DNA from: Solibacillus sp. FSL W7-1464
Lineage (GTDB): Bacteria > Bacillota > Bacilli > Bacillales_A > Planococcaceae
Assembly: GCF_038004425.1 (NCBI RefSeq)
Contig: NZ_JBBORC010000001.1
Location: forward strand, 845,001-909,000
DNA: 64,000 nucleotides
Direction of reading: 5' to 3'
Numbering within the stretch: the first letter of the stretch is position 1; each line of letters opens with the position of its first letter. A model generated the notes under the pieces. The model made no database searches and had not been told where the DNA came from. It saw nothing but the letters and a program-made list of their open reading frames with translations. Below are positions 7,904 through 17,358 of this stretch, one piece after another. The position numbers were made by a program, and so were the translations under genes.

Positions 7904-8671
7904 ATGTTACAAGGCAAAACGATTATAATTACAGGCGGCTCTAGCGGGATGGGCCTCGGTATGGCAAAGCAGTTCGTGAAAGAAGGGGCAAATGTGGTAA
8001 TCACCGGACGTGACTTGGAGCGTTTGGCCAATGCAAAGAAGGAAATAGAGGCGTTTGGCTCTACAATTGAGACATTTCAAATGGATGTTCGCGAACCGGA
8101 ACATGCACAGGCAATGGTTGTATTTGCAGCTGAAAAATTTGGCCAAGTAGACGGCCTGGTGAACAATGCTGCAGGGAACTTTTTAGTACAAGCGGAAAAA
8201 TTATCGCCAAACGGATGGAAGGCCGTTATTGATATTGTGTTGAATGGAACATTTTATTGTACTTCTGCAATTGGTCGTTATTGGATAGAAAATGGCATAA
8301 AAGGTTCGATTGTCAATATGGTGGCTACATATGCCTGGGGGGCAGGAGCTGGTGTCATTCATTCAGCTGCTGCAAAAGCCGGGGTGCTCTCGTTGACACG
8401 TTCGCTTGCGGTTGAATGGGGTGGTCAATATGGCATTCGCGTAAATGCCATTGCACCAGGGCCAATTGAGCGGACAGGTGGAGCGGACAAACTATGGGAA
8501 TCGGAAGAACAAGCGAAACGTACACTCGATTCCGTTCCGTTAAAGCGCCTTGGCACGCCTGAGGAAATAGCCGATCTGGCGGTATTTATGCTTTCGGATA
8601 AGGCAGGCTATCTAAACGGGGAATGTATTACTTTGGATGGCGGACAATGGCTAAATCAGCACCCGTTCTAA
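7904..8671 (+). CDS. fadH: 2,4-dienoyl-CoA reductase-like short-chain dehydrogenase (FadH)
   Basis: A short-chain dehydrogenase beginning MLQGKTIIITGGSSGMG. It has the TGxxxGxG cofactor motif and the NNAAGNF motif. Like B. subtilis FadH (YkuF), it has the IVNMVATYAW region and HSAAAKAGV (active-site Lys) instead of the classical YxxxK. It ends in LDGGQWLNQHPF. It would reduce 2,4-dienoyl-CoA with NADPH during beta-oxidation of unsaturated fatty acids. In-frame starts also exist at 7886 (GTG) and 7895 (ATG); I prefer 7904 from similarity and its AAGGGG 9 bp upstream, but 7895 is possible. Confidence 0.9.
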   Translation: MLQGKTIIITGGSSGMGLGMAKQFVKEGANVVITGRDLERLANAKKEIEAFGSTIETFQMDVREPEHAQAMVVFAAEKFGQVDGLVNNAAGNFLVQAEKLSPNGWKAVIDIVLNGTFYCTSAIGRYWIENGIKGSIVNMVATYAWGAGAGVIHSAAAKAGVLSLTRSLAVEWGGQYGIRVNAIAPGPIERTGGADKLWESEEQAKRTLDSVPLKRLGTPEEIADLAVFMLSDKAGYLNGECITLDGGQWLNQHPF

Positions 8672-8758
8672 CTGTTTCAGAATATTTAAAAATGAATAAA
8701 TCCCAAATTGTTGCTGCATACTATCGCTAACTGTTAAAAGGAGGCGATCGCAATCGGC

Positions 8759-8989
8759 ATGTGGCTTTATCCAACGATTTTCGTTGTGATCATATTATGT
8801 TTTATAGGCTATTATTTAACGGTACGTGTTGGGCATAATATAGAGGGCAGCGGTCAAGAACGTGATCCGGAAGTGCCTGAAGAAATTCAGGAGCATCCTT
8901 TCCTGCTCAACCCGATTATTCTATCGTATGCCGTTTTTGGCGCATTTACTGGTATCATTATTTTTTACTATTGGGCAAGGGGTTACTGA
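8759..8989 (+). CDS. Small membrane protein of unknown function
   Basis: 76 residues with two predicted membrane helices. One is N-terminal (LYPTIFVVIILCFIGYYLTV). The other is near the C-terminus (IILSYAVFGAFTGIIIFYYW). The acidic linker is rich in Glu and Pro (RDPEVPEEIQEHP). A strong AGGAGG precedes the ATG by about 14 bp, longer than usual. It sits between fadH and darB, where B. subtilis carries other small yku genes. I do not recognise the family. Confidence 0.7.
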   Translation: MWLYPTIFVVIILCFIGYYLTVRVGHNIEGSGQERDPEVPEEIQEHPFLLNPIILSYAVFGAFTGIIIFYYWARGY

Positions 8990-9064
8990 AATTAATGCAT
9001 AATGGGGCGTATTTTCTCGTCTTATTATGCTTTTTCTTTTGCAATCATAGGCGCCTTTCATAGT

Positions 9065-9086
9065 CAGAAAAATGATCCGTATGGTA
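9065..9086 (+). promoter_or_regulatory. Candidate promoter ahead of darB (-10 region)
   Basis: A TATGAT hexamer just after 9080 with a weak TAGTCA about 18 bp upstream. It would give darB a leader of about 110 bases. The match is modest and coordinates are approximate. Confidence 0.3.
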
Positions 9087-9204
9087 TGATAGAGATTAGA
9101 GAAACTGTTTTGTCGAAAGACAGGGCAAAGAATAACAGCAGTAAATTTTTAACTATTTTTGTATGGTGCTGCTCGTTATTAGCGGGATAAAGGAGTAGAA
9201 TGTC

Positions 9205-9648
9205 ATGATTTCAACGAACAACAGAGCTTTACTAGATATGCCTATTAAAGATTTTATAATTTCATCTGAGAAGGTAGCCCATGTACAAAGTGGCAACAAC
9301 GCTGAACATGCATTATTAGTTTTAACAAAAACGGGGTATTCTTCTATTCCAGTACTGGATGTAAAGTATCGTTTAAAGGGTTTGTTAAGCACCAAAATGA
9401 TAACGGAGTCTATTTTAGGTCTAGAGCGAATTGAATATGATAGATTAGCAGACATTCGTGTGGATGAGGTCATGAATCAGGAAGTTGTGTATTTAAAAAT
9501 TACGGATACATTTCAACGTGCACTCGATCTAGTAATTAACCACGCCTTTTTATGTGTAGTCGATGATGAAGGCACATTTGTCGGTATTATGACGCGAAGA
9601 ATTATTTTAAAACAATTAAAGAAATATATTTACCAGCACAACGCTTAA
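9205..9648 (+). CDS. darB: Cyclic di-AMP-binding CBS protein DarB (YkuL)
   Basis: A 147-residue protein made of a CBS-domain pair (about residues 15-70 and 85-140). Stretches such as KVAHVQSGNNAEHALLVL, LTKTGYSSIPVLD and LGLERIEYDRL closely match my memory of B. subtilis YkuL/DarB. DarB in its apo form activates the (p)ppGpp synthetase Rel and pyruvate carboxylase; c-di-AMP binding releases it. AGGAG lies 9 bp before the ATG. It is followed by a strong terminator and then ccpC, the same neighbour as in B. subtilis. pycA, encoding a known DarB partner, is also in this window. Confidence 0.9.
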   Translation: MISTNNRALLDMPIKDFIISSEKVAHVQSGNNAEHALLVLTKTGYSSIPVLDVKYRLKGLLSTKMITESILGLERIEYDRLADIRVDEVMNQEVVYLKITDTFQRALDLVINHAFLCVVDDEGTFVGIMTRRIILKQLKKYIYQHNA

Positions 9649-9656
9649 AAAAAAGT

Positions 9657-9690
9657 CGACAAAGTCCTAAAGGGATTTTGTCGTTTTTTT
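9657..9690 (+). terminator. Terminator of darB
   Basis: CGACAAAGTCC (9657-9667), loop TAAA, then GGGATTTTGTCG (9672-9683), and seven T. Confidence 0.85.
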
Positions 9691-9719
9691 AACCGTTCGT
9701 TCGGAAAGGATGTTTGTCA

Positions 9720-10619
9720 GTGACAGCAACAGAAGCAGAAATTATTAAAGTGTTGGCGGAAGAGGGGAATATGCGGAAGGCGGCAGAGCGTCTCTTTTTA
9801 ACGCAACCAGCACTGTCCCAGCGCCTTCAATCAATTGAAAAAGAGTGGGGAGTCCAATTATTTATTCGTTCCCAGAAAGGTTTAACACCAACTCCCGCGG
9901 GAGAGCTGGTCATTCAATATTCAAATGATTTGATTGTAAAGCGTGAAGAAATTTTTGAAACAATTCATTCACTGAATACAAAAGTGCACGGTACATTAAA
10001 AATTGCCTGTGCATCGATTGTCGGTCAAAACTGGCTGCCAAAAGTATTAAAAGACTATGTAACGAAATATCCGGATACAAAAATTTCGTTAATCACTGGG
10101 TGGAGCTCAGAAATCATTAAAGCCCTTTATGACGGGGAAGCGCATATTGGCATTGTCCGCGGGCAGGCAGAATGGAAGGGTAAAAAAATTCATTTGTTCC
10201 GCGATACAATGTACTTAGTAGATAAAGAAATCCAGGATATGGAAGATATTTTGACATCAGACCGTCCGTTTATCCAATTTAAGAGCGATTCGAATTATTA
10301 CCAGGAAATTCAGCAATGGTGGCAACGTCATTTCAACTACAATCCAAGACACCAAATCATTGTGGATCAGATTGAGACGTGCAAGCAGATGGCAGTAAAC
10401 GGTATCGGATATGCCATTTTACCTTCCATTACATTGAATGGTGAAGAAAATGTTCATAAAATTCCTTTATCTAATAATGGAGATGACGATGGGTTAACTC
10501 GTGATACATGGCTGATCGGGTATGAATCGACATTCGAATTACGTCAAGTGGAAGCTTTTGTCGATTTAGTACAGGATCATGCACGCTGCCTGTATGATTA
10601 TCCAAGTGAAATGAACTAA
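9720..10619 (+). CDS. ccpC: LysR-family regulator CcpC (citrate-responsive TCA repressor)
   Basis: About 300 residues. The N-terminal winged helix-turn-helix contains NMRKAAERLFLTQPALSQRL. The substrate-binding domain has KISLITGWSSEIIKALYDGE, PFIQFKSDSNYY and DQIETCKQMAVNGIGYAILPS, close to B. subtilis CcpC (YkuM). CcpC represses citrate synthase and aconitase genes and responds to citrate. I chose GTG at 9720, 9 bp after GGAAAGGA; a TTG at 9714 is in frame but too close to the RBS. Its location after darB and before dapH repeats the B. subtilis order. Confidence 0.9.
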   Translation: MTATEAEIIKVLAEEGNMRKAAERLFLTQPALSQRLQSIEKEWGVQLFIRSQKGLTPTPAGELVIQYSNDLIVKREEIFETIHSLNTKVHGTLKIACASIVGQNWLPKVLKDYVTKYPDTKISLITGWSSEIIKALYDGEAHIGIVRGQAEWKGKKIHLFRDTMYLVDKEIQDMEDILTSDRPFIQFKSDSNYYQEIQQWWQRHFNYNPRHQIIVDQIETCKQMAVNGIGYAILPSITLNGEENVHKIPLSNNGDDDGLTRDTWLIGYESTFELRQVEAFVDLVQDHARCLYDYPSEMN

Positions 10620-10695
10620 AAAAATAGTTTTAATATTACTGAAAATTTAGTACAATTATCCATGTTAAAAAATCTAACACGCAGCGGGGTGTCAT

Positions 10696-11409
10696 ATGGA
10701 AAAATTAAATGCACAGCAAATTATTGACTTTATTTCAGAAGCAAAGAAGGTAACACCGGTAAAAGTATATGTAAAGGGAATTGGTGTTGCGGATTTATCA
10801 TTTGGTACCGAAAGCAAAGTGTTTGGTGAAGGGAATAATGCGGTAGTTTTTGGCGAATGGTCGGAAATTGAAGCATCGTTAAAAAAGTATGCTGATCTTA
10901 TTGAAGACTATGTAGTGGAAAGTGATCGTCGCCATTCAGGCGTACCGCTTTTGGATACGAAAAAAGTAAATGCACGTATTGAGCCAGGTGCGATAATCCG
11001 TGATCAAGTTACAATCGGCGACAATGCGGTCATTATGATGGGTGCTATCATTAATATTGGTGCAGAAATTGGTGCGAAATCCATGATTGATATGGGCGCG
11101 GTACTAGGTGGCCGTGCAACAGTAGGAGATAACTGCCATATTGGTGCAGGAACTGTTCTTGCAGGTGTAGTGGAACCGCCGAGCGCGTTACCGGTTGTTG
11201 TAGAAGATGATGTTGTCATCGGTGCAAATGCCGTTGTATTAGAAGGGATTCGCATCGGTAAAGGTGCAGTAGTAGCGGCCGGGGCAATCGTTATTAAGGA
11301 CGTTGAGCCATATACAGTAGTTGCAGGCGTACCTGCTCGTCAAATTAAAGTATTGGACGAAAAGACAAAGTCGAAAACAGAAATTATCGATTCATTGCGT
11401 AATTTATAA
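10696..11409 (+). CDS. dapH: 2,3,4,5-tetrahydropyridine-2,6-dicarboxylate N-acetyltransferase
   Basis: A 237-residue left-handed beta-helix acyltransferase. It has hexapeptide repeats (for example [35 protein letters not shown]), preceded by the DapH-specific N-terminal domain. It acetylates tetrahydrodipicolinate in the acetyl branch of meso-DAP/lysine synthesis, feeding peptidoglycan and spore dipicolinate. The downstream deacetylase gene begins 14 bp later, so dapH-ykuR is an operon. Upstream, TACAAT at 10651-10656 is a possible -10 with a weak -35. Confidence 0.95.
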   Translation: MEKLNAQQIIDFISEAKKVTPVKVYVKGIGVADLSFGTESKVFGEGNNAVVFGEWSEIEASLKKYADLIEDYVVESDRRHSGVPLLDTKKVNARIEPGAIIRDQVTIGDNAVIMMGAIINIGAEIGAKSMIDMGAVLGGRATVGDNCHIGAGTVLAGVVEPPSALPVVVEDDVVIGANAVVLEGIRIGKGAVVAAGAIVIKDVEPYTVVAGVPARQIKVLDEKTKSKTEIIDSLRNL

Positions 11410-11423
11410 AAGGCGGGAACGAC

Positions 11424-12545
11424 ATGAGTCATCTTATTGAACTAAGACGAGACCTACATAAAATTCCTGAAGTAGGCTTTAATGAGTTTAAAACTCAGAG
11501 TTATTTACTTGAATTCATTTCAAATCTAAATCAGCAGCATATACAAATAACGACTTGGAGAACAGGAATTGTTGTATTTATACAAGGAACGAACCCATCA
11601 AAGCTGATCGGTTGGCGTACCGATATAGATGCACTTCCTGTACAAGAAGAGACGGGACTCCCGTTTGAATCGGAATATGCCGGATTTATGCATGCATGCG
11701 GTCATGATTTCCATATGGCTATTGCGCTTGGGCTTGTCGAGGCGTTTTCAAACCAGCCTCCTGTTCAAAATGTCGTTGTTTACTTTCAGCCTGCCGAAGA
11801 AGGTCCGGGTGGGGCTGAGCCGATGCTGGAATGGCTGAAAGCAGAACAGCCGCATCTTGTAGCAGATGAGATCTACGCATTGCATATCGCACCGGAATAC
11901 CCGGTAGGTACGATTGCAACAAGACCAGGACTGCTGTTTGCCAATACTTCCGAGCTGTTTATTGACTTGAAAGGGATTGGCGGTCATGCAGCCTATCCAC
12001 ATAAAACAAGGGATATGACCATAGCGGCAGCCAATTTAGTTATGCAGCTGCAAACAATTATTAGCCGTAATGTCGATCCAATGGATAGTGCAGTCATCAC
12101 AATCGGGAAGATGACTTCCGGTACAGTTCAAAACGTCATCGCGGAAAATGCGCGTCTTGAAGGAACGATTCGAACGTTGAATGCACAGGCAATGGCAGAA
12201 GTGAAGCGTCGTATTGAAGCAATATGCAAAGGAATTGAAGCCTCATTTGAATGCGCTATCGCTATTGATTACGGTTCAATGTATTATGAGGTGAATAATA
12301 ATGCGAATTGTGCGAATGCACTTCTGGAGTTTGCCGAACAATTTGAAGGGACAACCGCTTATGAATGCCCTGCTGCAATGACAGGTGAAGACTTCGGTTA
12401 TTTCATCAAGGATTTGCCAGGTGCGATGTTCTGGACAGGAGCCAATTCAAACTACGGACTCCACCATGCTAAAATGGCACCGGACGAGTCGCTCATTCCT
12501 CTAAATTGCCGCTTTGTCGAACAATTTATCCGCCAGCTTGTTTAA
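11424..12545 (+). CDS. ykuR: N-acetyldiaminopimelate deacetylase (M20 family)
   Basis: A 373-residue zinc hydrolase of the M20D amidohydrolase type. It has [14 protein letters not shown] (metal ligands), [14 protein letters not shown] (catalytic Glu and ligand), a dimerisation domain with [10 protein letters not shown], and YGLHHAKM at the C-terminus. It removes the acetyl group from N-acetyl-LL-diaminopimelate in the pathway started by DapH, its upstream neighbour. The gene is also called dapL in Bacilli. A shared terminator separates it from the convergent MFS gene. Confidence 0.92.
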   Translation: MSHLIELRRDLHKIPEVGFNEFKTQSYLLEFISNLNQQHIQITTWRTGIVVFIQGTNPSKLIGWRTDIDALPVQEETGLPFESEYAGFMHACGHDFHMAIALGLVEAFSNQPPVQNVVVYFQPAEEGPGGAEPMLEWLKAEQPHLVADEIYALHIAPEYPVGTIATRPGLLFANTSELFIDLKGIGGHAAYPHKTRDMTIAAANLVMQLQTIISRNVDPMDSAVITIGKMTSGTVQNVIAENARLEGTIRTLNAQAMAEVKRRIEAICKGIEASFECAIAIDYGSMYYEVNNNANCANALLEFAEQFEGTTAYECPAAMTGEDFGYFIKDLPGAMFWTGANSNYGLHHAKMAPDESLIPLNCRFVEQFIRQLV

Positions 12546-12551
12546 CAAATA

Positions 12552-12590
12552 AAAAGGGCTATCCAATTTAATTTTGGATAACCCTTTTTT
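12552..12590. terminator. Bidirectional terminator between ykuR and the MFS gene
   Basis: AAAGGG-TATCCA and TGGATA-CCCTTT arms with a short A+T loop. There are T runs on the plus side and A runs on the other, serving both convergent genes. Confidence 0.85.
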
Positions 12591-12593
12591 CTT

Positions 12594-13781
12594 TTATGAT
12601 GTGGCTCTCATTAAATGAGGTGCTTTTTTGACTGTCCATAAATAGGCAAGTGTGAAACAGCCGACAAGCACGCAGGAGCCTAAAATATATGGAGAATGCG
12701 GGTTCCAATCGAACAGGACCCCTGCAAGTGCCGGACCAAACATGTTACCAAGACTCATATAAGCATTGTTCATACCGGCAGCAAAGCCTTGTTCATTACC
12801 AGCAAGCTTAGAGATGAGTGTATTTACTGCTGGACGAATAAATGTTGTGGCAATTGAGAACAGTGTAGCGACAACTAAAATAATGAAAAAGCCACTGATA
12901 TAAATCACGAGCAGCATCATCGCGGCTGCCAACAATAAGTTGACCAGAATAACTCTCATTTCCCCGAAACGTTTAAACAATTTATTCACTACAAACATTT
13001 GCAGCACTACACCCGCAAACCCGCCGACAGTTAAAATAATGGCAATTTCGGATGGGGTATAACCAAATTTATGGTCTAAATAAAGCGTTAAAGTTGCCTG
13101 GAAATTGGCAATACCAAAACTGAATGTGAAGACGATGATTAAAAAGATAAAATAGGAGGTCTTCACAGATTTGACCATTTGTCTAAACAGCTTTTCACGA
13201 GGCGCAATGGTCTCCCGAATATTTTTAATATTAGGTAAATAGATAGCCGACAAGATTGCTGCCATATAAGCTACTGCTCCGGCTAAAAAGAAAGGGAATG
13301 TCAAATTCACTTCAGATAAGAATCCGCCGACACCCGGACCGACCATAAAGCCTAAAGACATTGCTGCACCGATCATACCCATCCCTTTGCCGCGCTCTTC
13401 GTATGTCGTAATATCGGCCACAAATGCCATAATTGGCGCCATAATAAATGCCGCGCCTGTTCCGCTTAAAAAACGTGCTAAAAATAAAACCCATACTTCT
13501 GAAGCGAGACCGAATAAAATTTGTGAAGAGCCATACACGATCAGTCCACCAATAATAAACATTTTCCGGCCATGGCGGTCCGATAAGTCTCCGGCAACCG
13601 GAGAGAACAGAAACTGTGCAAGAGCGAAGCCTGCAATTAAAAATCCGAGCACTTGTCCGCCGACGCCGAACACTTGCAAATAGGCCGGCATTACAGGAAC
13701 TATAATTCCGATACCGCCCATTGTGATGAACATATTAAACATTAATAAATAAAGCGCTAACTTATTGGACTTTTCTGTCAT
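12594..13781 (-). CDS. MFS drug:proton antiporter (DHA1-like)
   Basis: A 395-residue protein with about 12 membrane helices. Motif A is GDLSDRHGRKMFIIGG between helices 2 and 3. The antiporter motif C is FMVGPGVGGFLSE in helix 5. Both are typical of the NorA/Bmr/TetA-like 12-helix efflux group, which exports amphipathic drugs or metabolites in exchange for protons. The substrate cannot be deduced. In the B. subtilis neighbourhood the MFS gene ykuC lies near cheV, but I cannot prove orthology. A weak RBS (AGGAAGG, about 11 bp from ATG) precedes it. Confidence 0.85.
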   Translation of the reverse strand: MTEKSNKLALYLLMFNMFITMGGIGIIVPVMPAYLQVFGVGGQVLGFLIAGFALAQFLFSPVAGDLSDRHGRKMFIIGGLIVYGSSQILFGLASEVWVLFLARFLSGTGAAFIMAPIMAFVADITTYEERGKGMGMIGAAMSLGFMVGPGVGGFLSEVNLTFPFFLAGAVAYMAAILSAIYLPNIKNIRETIAPREKLFRQMVKSVKTSYFIFLIIVFTFSFGIANFQATLTLYLDHKFGYTPSEIAIILTVGGFAGVVLQMFVVNKLFKRFGEMRVILVNLLLAAAMMLLVIYISGFFIILVVATLFSIATTFIRPAVNTLISKLAGNEQGFAAGMNNAYMSLGNMFGPALAGVLFDWNPHSPYILGSCVLVGCFTLAYLWTVKKAPHLMRATS

Positions 13782-13996
13782 TGAATGCCAGCCTTCCTAT
13801 TTGGGTATTTCGATACTAGAAATATATATTTATATTAAATATCATACTCCAAAAATTTCAAAATTGCATTTATTCATGTCAAATCATAGTAAAGAATTTG
13901 TTAGCACGGGGCATTTATATGCGATAATTGAATTGTAAATATGCTAATTATAGAGAATCCAGTAAATTGTAGCTTTTGGTGAAAGGGGAGGTATGG

Positions 13997-14458
13997 ATGA
14001 ATTATAAATTTTGGACTGTTGTCATGATACAAAAAGAGGATAAAGTATTGCTGCTCAACCGCCAGCATGATCATTTCAAAGGATATATTCCACCGGGTGG
14101 TAAAGTGGATTTTCCAGAAGGCTTTGCTGAAGGGGCAATCCGGGAAGTAAAAGAAGAGACTGGGTTGGAAGTACAGTCTTTAGTGTTTAAAGGAATTTCG
14201 CATTATACGAACTCTGAGCTGCACGATCATTTTATTATTTATAATTACTGGACGGATGATTTTACGGGGGAAGTTTTAGACTCCTGCACAGAAGGGGAGC
14301 TGGAATGGGTGAAAATAAGCGAGGCCAAATATTACCCGATGCAAGAAGACATACAAGTACGCTTCGATTTGTTCTTCGAGCCGGGAACATTTGAAATCCA
14401 TACAATGTGGGATGAACAAAACAATCAAATAGACAAGCGTATTATACATAAGCTGTAA
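13997..14458 (+). CDS. Nudix hydrolase (MutT-like)
   Basis: About 153 residues. The complete Nudix box Gx5Ex7REUxEExGU is visible from GGKVDFPEG through REVKEETGLEV, near residues 37-60. Such enzymes hydrolyse nucleoside diphosphate-linked compounds, with 8-oxo-dGTP cleaning as the best-known MutT role; the substrate here is unknown. I chose the ATG at 13997 with GGGGAGG 5 bp upstream over an upstream TTG at 13976. It is divergent from the MFS gene and ends at a strong hairpin. Confidence 0.88.
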   Translation: MNYKFWTVVMIQKEDKVLLLNRQHDHFKGYIPPGGKVDFPEGFAEGAIREVKEETGLEVQSLVFKGISHYTNSELHDHFIIYNYWTDDFTGEVLDSCTEGELEWVKISEAKYYPMQEDIQVRFDLFFEPGTFEIHTMWDEQNNQIDKRIIHKL

Positions 14459-14460
14459 AA

Positions 14461-14493
14461 AAAGCGTGGCCAATAAAATTGGCCACGCTTTCG
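14461..14493 (+). terminator. Terminator of the Nudix gene
   Basis: Perfect 14-bp stem: AAAGCGTGGCCAAT (14461-14474) and ATTGGCCACGCTTT (14478-14491). Confidence 0.85.
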
Positions 14494-14561
14494 TAAAGTT
14501 AAGGAAATTATAGATTCTGGCATTATGGATAGCTTTTAAATAAAATGTTATTTGCGTCCAG

Positions 14562-14674
14562 GCTAAAGCGCCAGCCCCTCGGTCATTTCAATCCCGCCGT
14601 CGAAAGTGGTGAAACGTTTACTTTCTAGTCGGGCTCTTCAATGCCTGTCGGGGCTGAACGGGCGCTTTAGCACT
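14562..14674. repeat. Structured inverted-repeat element after potD
   Basis: Outer arms GCTAAAGCGCC and GGCGCTTTAGC, extended inward by AGCCCC/GGGGCT with a 5-base bulge, enclose about 110 bp. Inside is a second hairpin GAAAGT...ACTTTC with CCCG/CGGG beneath it. The element is G+C-richer than its surroundings and abuts the potD stop. It looks like a dispersed Bacillaceae extragenic repeat and may act as the 3' end of the pot transcript. Confidence 0.7.
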
Positions 14675-14681
14675 TTTGTTC

Positions 14682-15758
14682 TTATTTCAAGCTCATTTTA
14701 AATTCAAGGAAATATTCGTTGTATTTGCCTAGCCATTCAAGGCCAAGGTTTTCGTAAACTTCCAATTTTTCACGCTGGTCATGTGGCGGGTAGAAGCGTT
14801 CATCGCTAATAACTTCCTCATCCATCAGTTCCCAAGCGGCTTCATTTGGTATTGAATAGCCGACATAATCTGCATTCTGCGCAGCATTTTCGGCATCAAG
14901 CATGAAGTTGATAAATTTATGGGCACCTTCGATATTTTGAGAAGTTTTTGGAATCACCATATTATCGAACCATAAGTTAGAGCCTTCTAGCGGTACAGCA
15001 AACTCCAATTCTTCATTTTCCCACATCATATCTGCAGCCTGACCGGAGAACGTTAATGCTACAGATGCTTCATTATTTATCATAAGCGGTGTAATTTCAT
15101 CACCGATAATGGCTTTAATATTTGGAGAAAGCTCAATTAAGTGATCTGTCGCTTTACGCAATAAATCATCATCTTTCACATTCAGCGACTCACCGATTGA
15201 GTTCAGTCCCATTCCGATTACTTCCCGTGAACCATCGACCAGGAATACTTTACTTTTTAATGAAGGATCCCATAAATCCTCCCAAGTTTCGAACGTTAGA
15301 TGGTCATCGATTAAATTCGGATTATAGACAATTCCAACCGTTCCCCAGAAATAAGGAATGGAGTATTCGTTACCAGGATCGAACGGCAAATCCAGAAAGT
15401 CTTCATTAATATTTTGCAGATTCGGAACTAAGTTATGATCAATAGGAATAAGCAGGCCATCTTCCTTCATTGATTCAATCGTATATTCGGAAGGGACCGC
15501 AATATCATAGGCAGAGCCGCCTTGCTGTACTTTCGTCAACATCGCTTCATTTGAATCAAATGTTTCATACGTTACTTTAATTCCAGTTTCTTCTTCAAAC
15601 TTATCGATTAATTCCGGGTCGATATATTCCCCCCAGTTATAAACCGTTAATGTATCTTTACTTCCTGCTGAACCAGCTGATTGCATACGGTCAACTGTAA
15701 AAAACAGCAGGGCACATACAATGACAATGGCAGCCGTTGCTTGAACTAGTTCTCTCAT
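14682..15758 (-). CDS. potD: Spermidine/putrescine ABC transporter substrate-binding protein
   Basis: A 358-residue extracytoplasmic polyamine-binding protein. The mature part starts with LTVYNWGEYIDPELIDKFEEETGIKVTYETFDSNEAML, the PotD/PotF hallmark, and contains VPSEYTIESM and WDPSLKSKV. The N-terminus is a hydrophobic segment (AAIVIVCALLFFTV) but has no clear lipobox: its only Cys is preceded by Val-Ile-Val, so it may be a membrane-anchored rather than a lipidated protein. It is the last gene of the pot operon and overlaps potC by 4 bp. Confidence 0.92.
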   Translation of the reverse strand: MRELVQATAAIVIVCALLFFTVDRMQSAGSAGSKDTLTVYNWGEYIDPELIDKFEEETGIKVTYETFDSNEAMLTKVQQGGSAYDIAVPSEYTIESMKEDGLLIPIDHNLVPNLQNINEDFLDLPFDPGNEYSIPYFWGTVGIVYNPNLIDDHLTFETWEDLWDPSLKSKVFLVDGSREVIGMGLNSIGESLNVKDDDLLRKATDHLIELSPNIKAIIGDEITPLMINNEASVALTFSGQAADMMWENEELEFAVPLEGSNLWFDNMVIPKTSQNIEGAHKFINFMLDAENAAQNADYVGYSIPNEAAWELMDEEVISDERFYPPHDQREKLEVYENLGLEWLGKYNEYFLEFKMSLK

Positions 15759-16555
15759 CGTTGTCCCCCCGTTGCTACTGATTTTGAACGTTTGTTAATA
15801 AAGTAGTATCCGATAACGATTAATACCGTTACAGCAAATACCAGCCCTGAAATAGCATTGATCGTTAACGAAATGCCGGCACGGGCCATTGAGTAAATTT
15901 CTACAGATAATGTACTGAAGCCATTTCCTGTTACGAAAAATGTAACCGCAAAGTCATCCAGCGAATACGTCAATGCCATGAAGAAACCGGCGAAAATACC
16001 TGGTGAAATATACGGTAAAATAACACGTGTCAACACATCGCGCTTCGTAGCACCTAAATCTCGTGCAGCATCGATCAGGGAAGTGTTCATTTCAAGCAAT
16101 TTCGGTAAAACCATAAGAACAACGATCGGTACACTGAACGCGACATGGGATACTAGTACTGAAGCGAATCCTAGTTTTACACCAATCATCGTAAATAAAA
16201 TTAAAAAGCTTGCACCGATTACAACATCAGGCGAAACAATCAGAACATTATTCAAAGAAAGCAAAGTATTGCGCATCTTTTTGTCTTTCAATGAAACAAT
16301 ACCAATCGCTCCAAGTGTTCCGATAATCGTTGCGATCAAACCAGATAAAAGGGCAACGAGTACTGTGTTCAGCAAAATAATAATTAGTCGTGAATCTTCA
16401 AATACAGCCGCATAGTGCTCAAGTGTGAATGACTCGAAATTATTCATGCTGCCGCCACTGTTAAAGGAGTAGAAAATTAAATAAAATATTGGTGCGTAAA
16501 GGATCGCGAATACGAAAAGTAAATATACTTTCGACATAGCGGACAACTTTTTCAT
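15755..16555 (-). CDS. potC: Polyamine ABC transporter permease PotC
   Basis: A 266-residue inner-membrane permease with about six helices. The cytoplasmic EAA-type loop reads DAARDLGATKRDVLTRVILPYISPGI, which docks on PotA. It starts within the potB stop codon (TGATG junction) and its own stop overlaps the potD start, so translation is coupled. With PotB it forms the channel for spermidine/putrescine uptake. Confidence 0.93.
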   Translation of the reverse strand: MKKLSAMSKVYLLFVFAILYAPIFYLIFYSFNSGGSMNNFESFTLEHYAAVFEDSRLIIILLNTVLVALLSGLIATIIGTLGAIGIVSLKDKKMRNTLLSLNNVLIVSPDVVIGASFLILFTMIGVKLGFASVLVSHVAFSVPIVVLMVLPKLLEMNTSLIDAARDLGATKRDVLTRVILPYISPGIFAGFFMALTYSLDDFAVTFFVTGNGFSTLSVEIYSMARAGISLTINAISGLVFAVTVLIVIGYYFINKRSKSVATGGQR

Positions 16556-17358
16556 CAGACACGTCCTCCTTTAGATTTTTGTTTCGTGAACAGCATTGTG
16601 AGCACCATGAATAAAATTAGGAACACGGCAATTGTCGAACCCATACCCCAGTTTTGGGAAACAAGGAACTGCTGCTCGATCGCCGTACCTAAAGTAATAA
16701 CCTGATTTCCGGCAATTAAGCGTGTAATCATGAACAGTGACAATGCCGGAATGAATGTTACTTGAATACCTGATTTTACGCCGTCGATTGTCAGCGGGAA
16801 AATGACACGTCGGAAAGTTGTCCATGCATTTGCCCCTAAGTCGCGCGAAGCGTAAATAAGTGAAGGGTTCATTTTATCCAATGAGTTGAAAATCGGAATA
16901 ATCATAAACGGAATGAAAATATATACCGATACAAATACGAAACTGAAGTCTGTGAACAAAATTTGCTTTGGATCAAAACCAAATACTTCAATCATTGCAT
17001 TGATCGGGCCGTACAAACCGAAAATCCCGATAAATGCATATGTTTTTAACAGCAGGTTAATCCAAGAAGGAATAATGATCAGCATAAGCCATAGCTGTTT
17101 ATGCTTCGTTTTAGTCAGTAAGTATGCAGTAGGGTAGGCAAATAATAAGGTGAATAATGTAATTAGAAATGCATACCAGAAACTGCTCAATGTCATTTTC
17201 AAATAAACCGGTGTAAAGAACTTCGCATAGTTGGCCAATGTAAAGTTCCCGTTTAAATCAAGAACTGAATAATAGACGATTAACGCAATTGGTGCGATAA
17301 CGAATAAAATTATCCAAAATACGTAGGGGATTAACGGTCCTTTAGCTGTTTTATTCAT
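16555..17358 (-). CDS. potB: Polyamine ABC transporter permease PotB
   Basis: About 267 residues and six predicted helices. It has the EAA loop [25 protein letters not shown]. PotB pairs with PotC. The start is inside the potA 3' end. I favour MNKTAKG at 17358, which overlaps the potA stop by 8 bp; upstream in-frame ATGs at 17367 and 17373 are also possible. Confidence 0.93.
   Translation of the reverse strand: MNKTAKGPLIPYVFWIILFVIAPIALIVYYSVLDLNGNFTLANYAKFFTPVYLKMTLSSFWYAFLITLFTLLFAYPTAYLLTKTKHKQLWLMLIIIPSWINLLLKTYAFIGIFGLYGPINAMIEVFGFDPKQILFTDFSFVFVSVYIFIPFMIIPIFNSLDKMNPSLIYASRDLGANAWTTFRRVIFPLTIDGVKSGIQVTFIPALSLFMITRLIAGNQVITLGTAIEQQFLVSQNWGMGSTIAVFLILFMVLTMLFTKQKSKGGRV

Noticed and set aside
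9002-9190. A 62-codon open frame between the small membrane gene and darB
   Set aside because: No ribosome binding site, low-complexity composition, and it covers the probable darB promoter.
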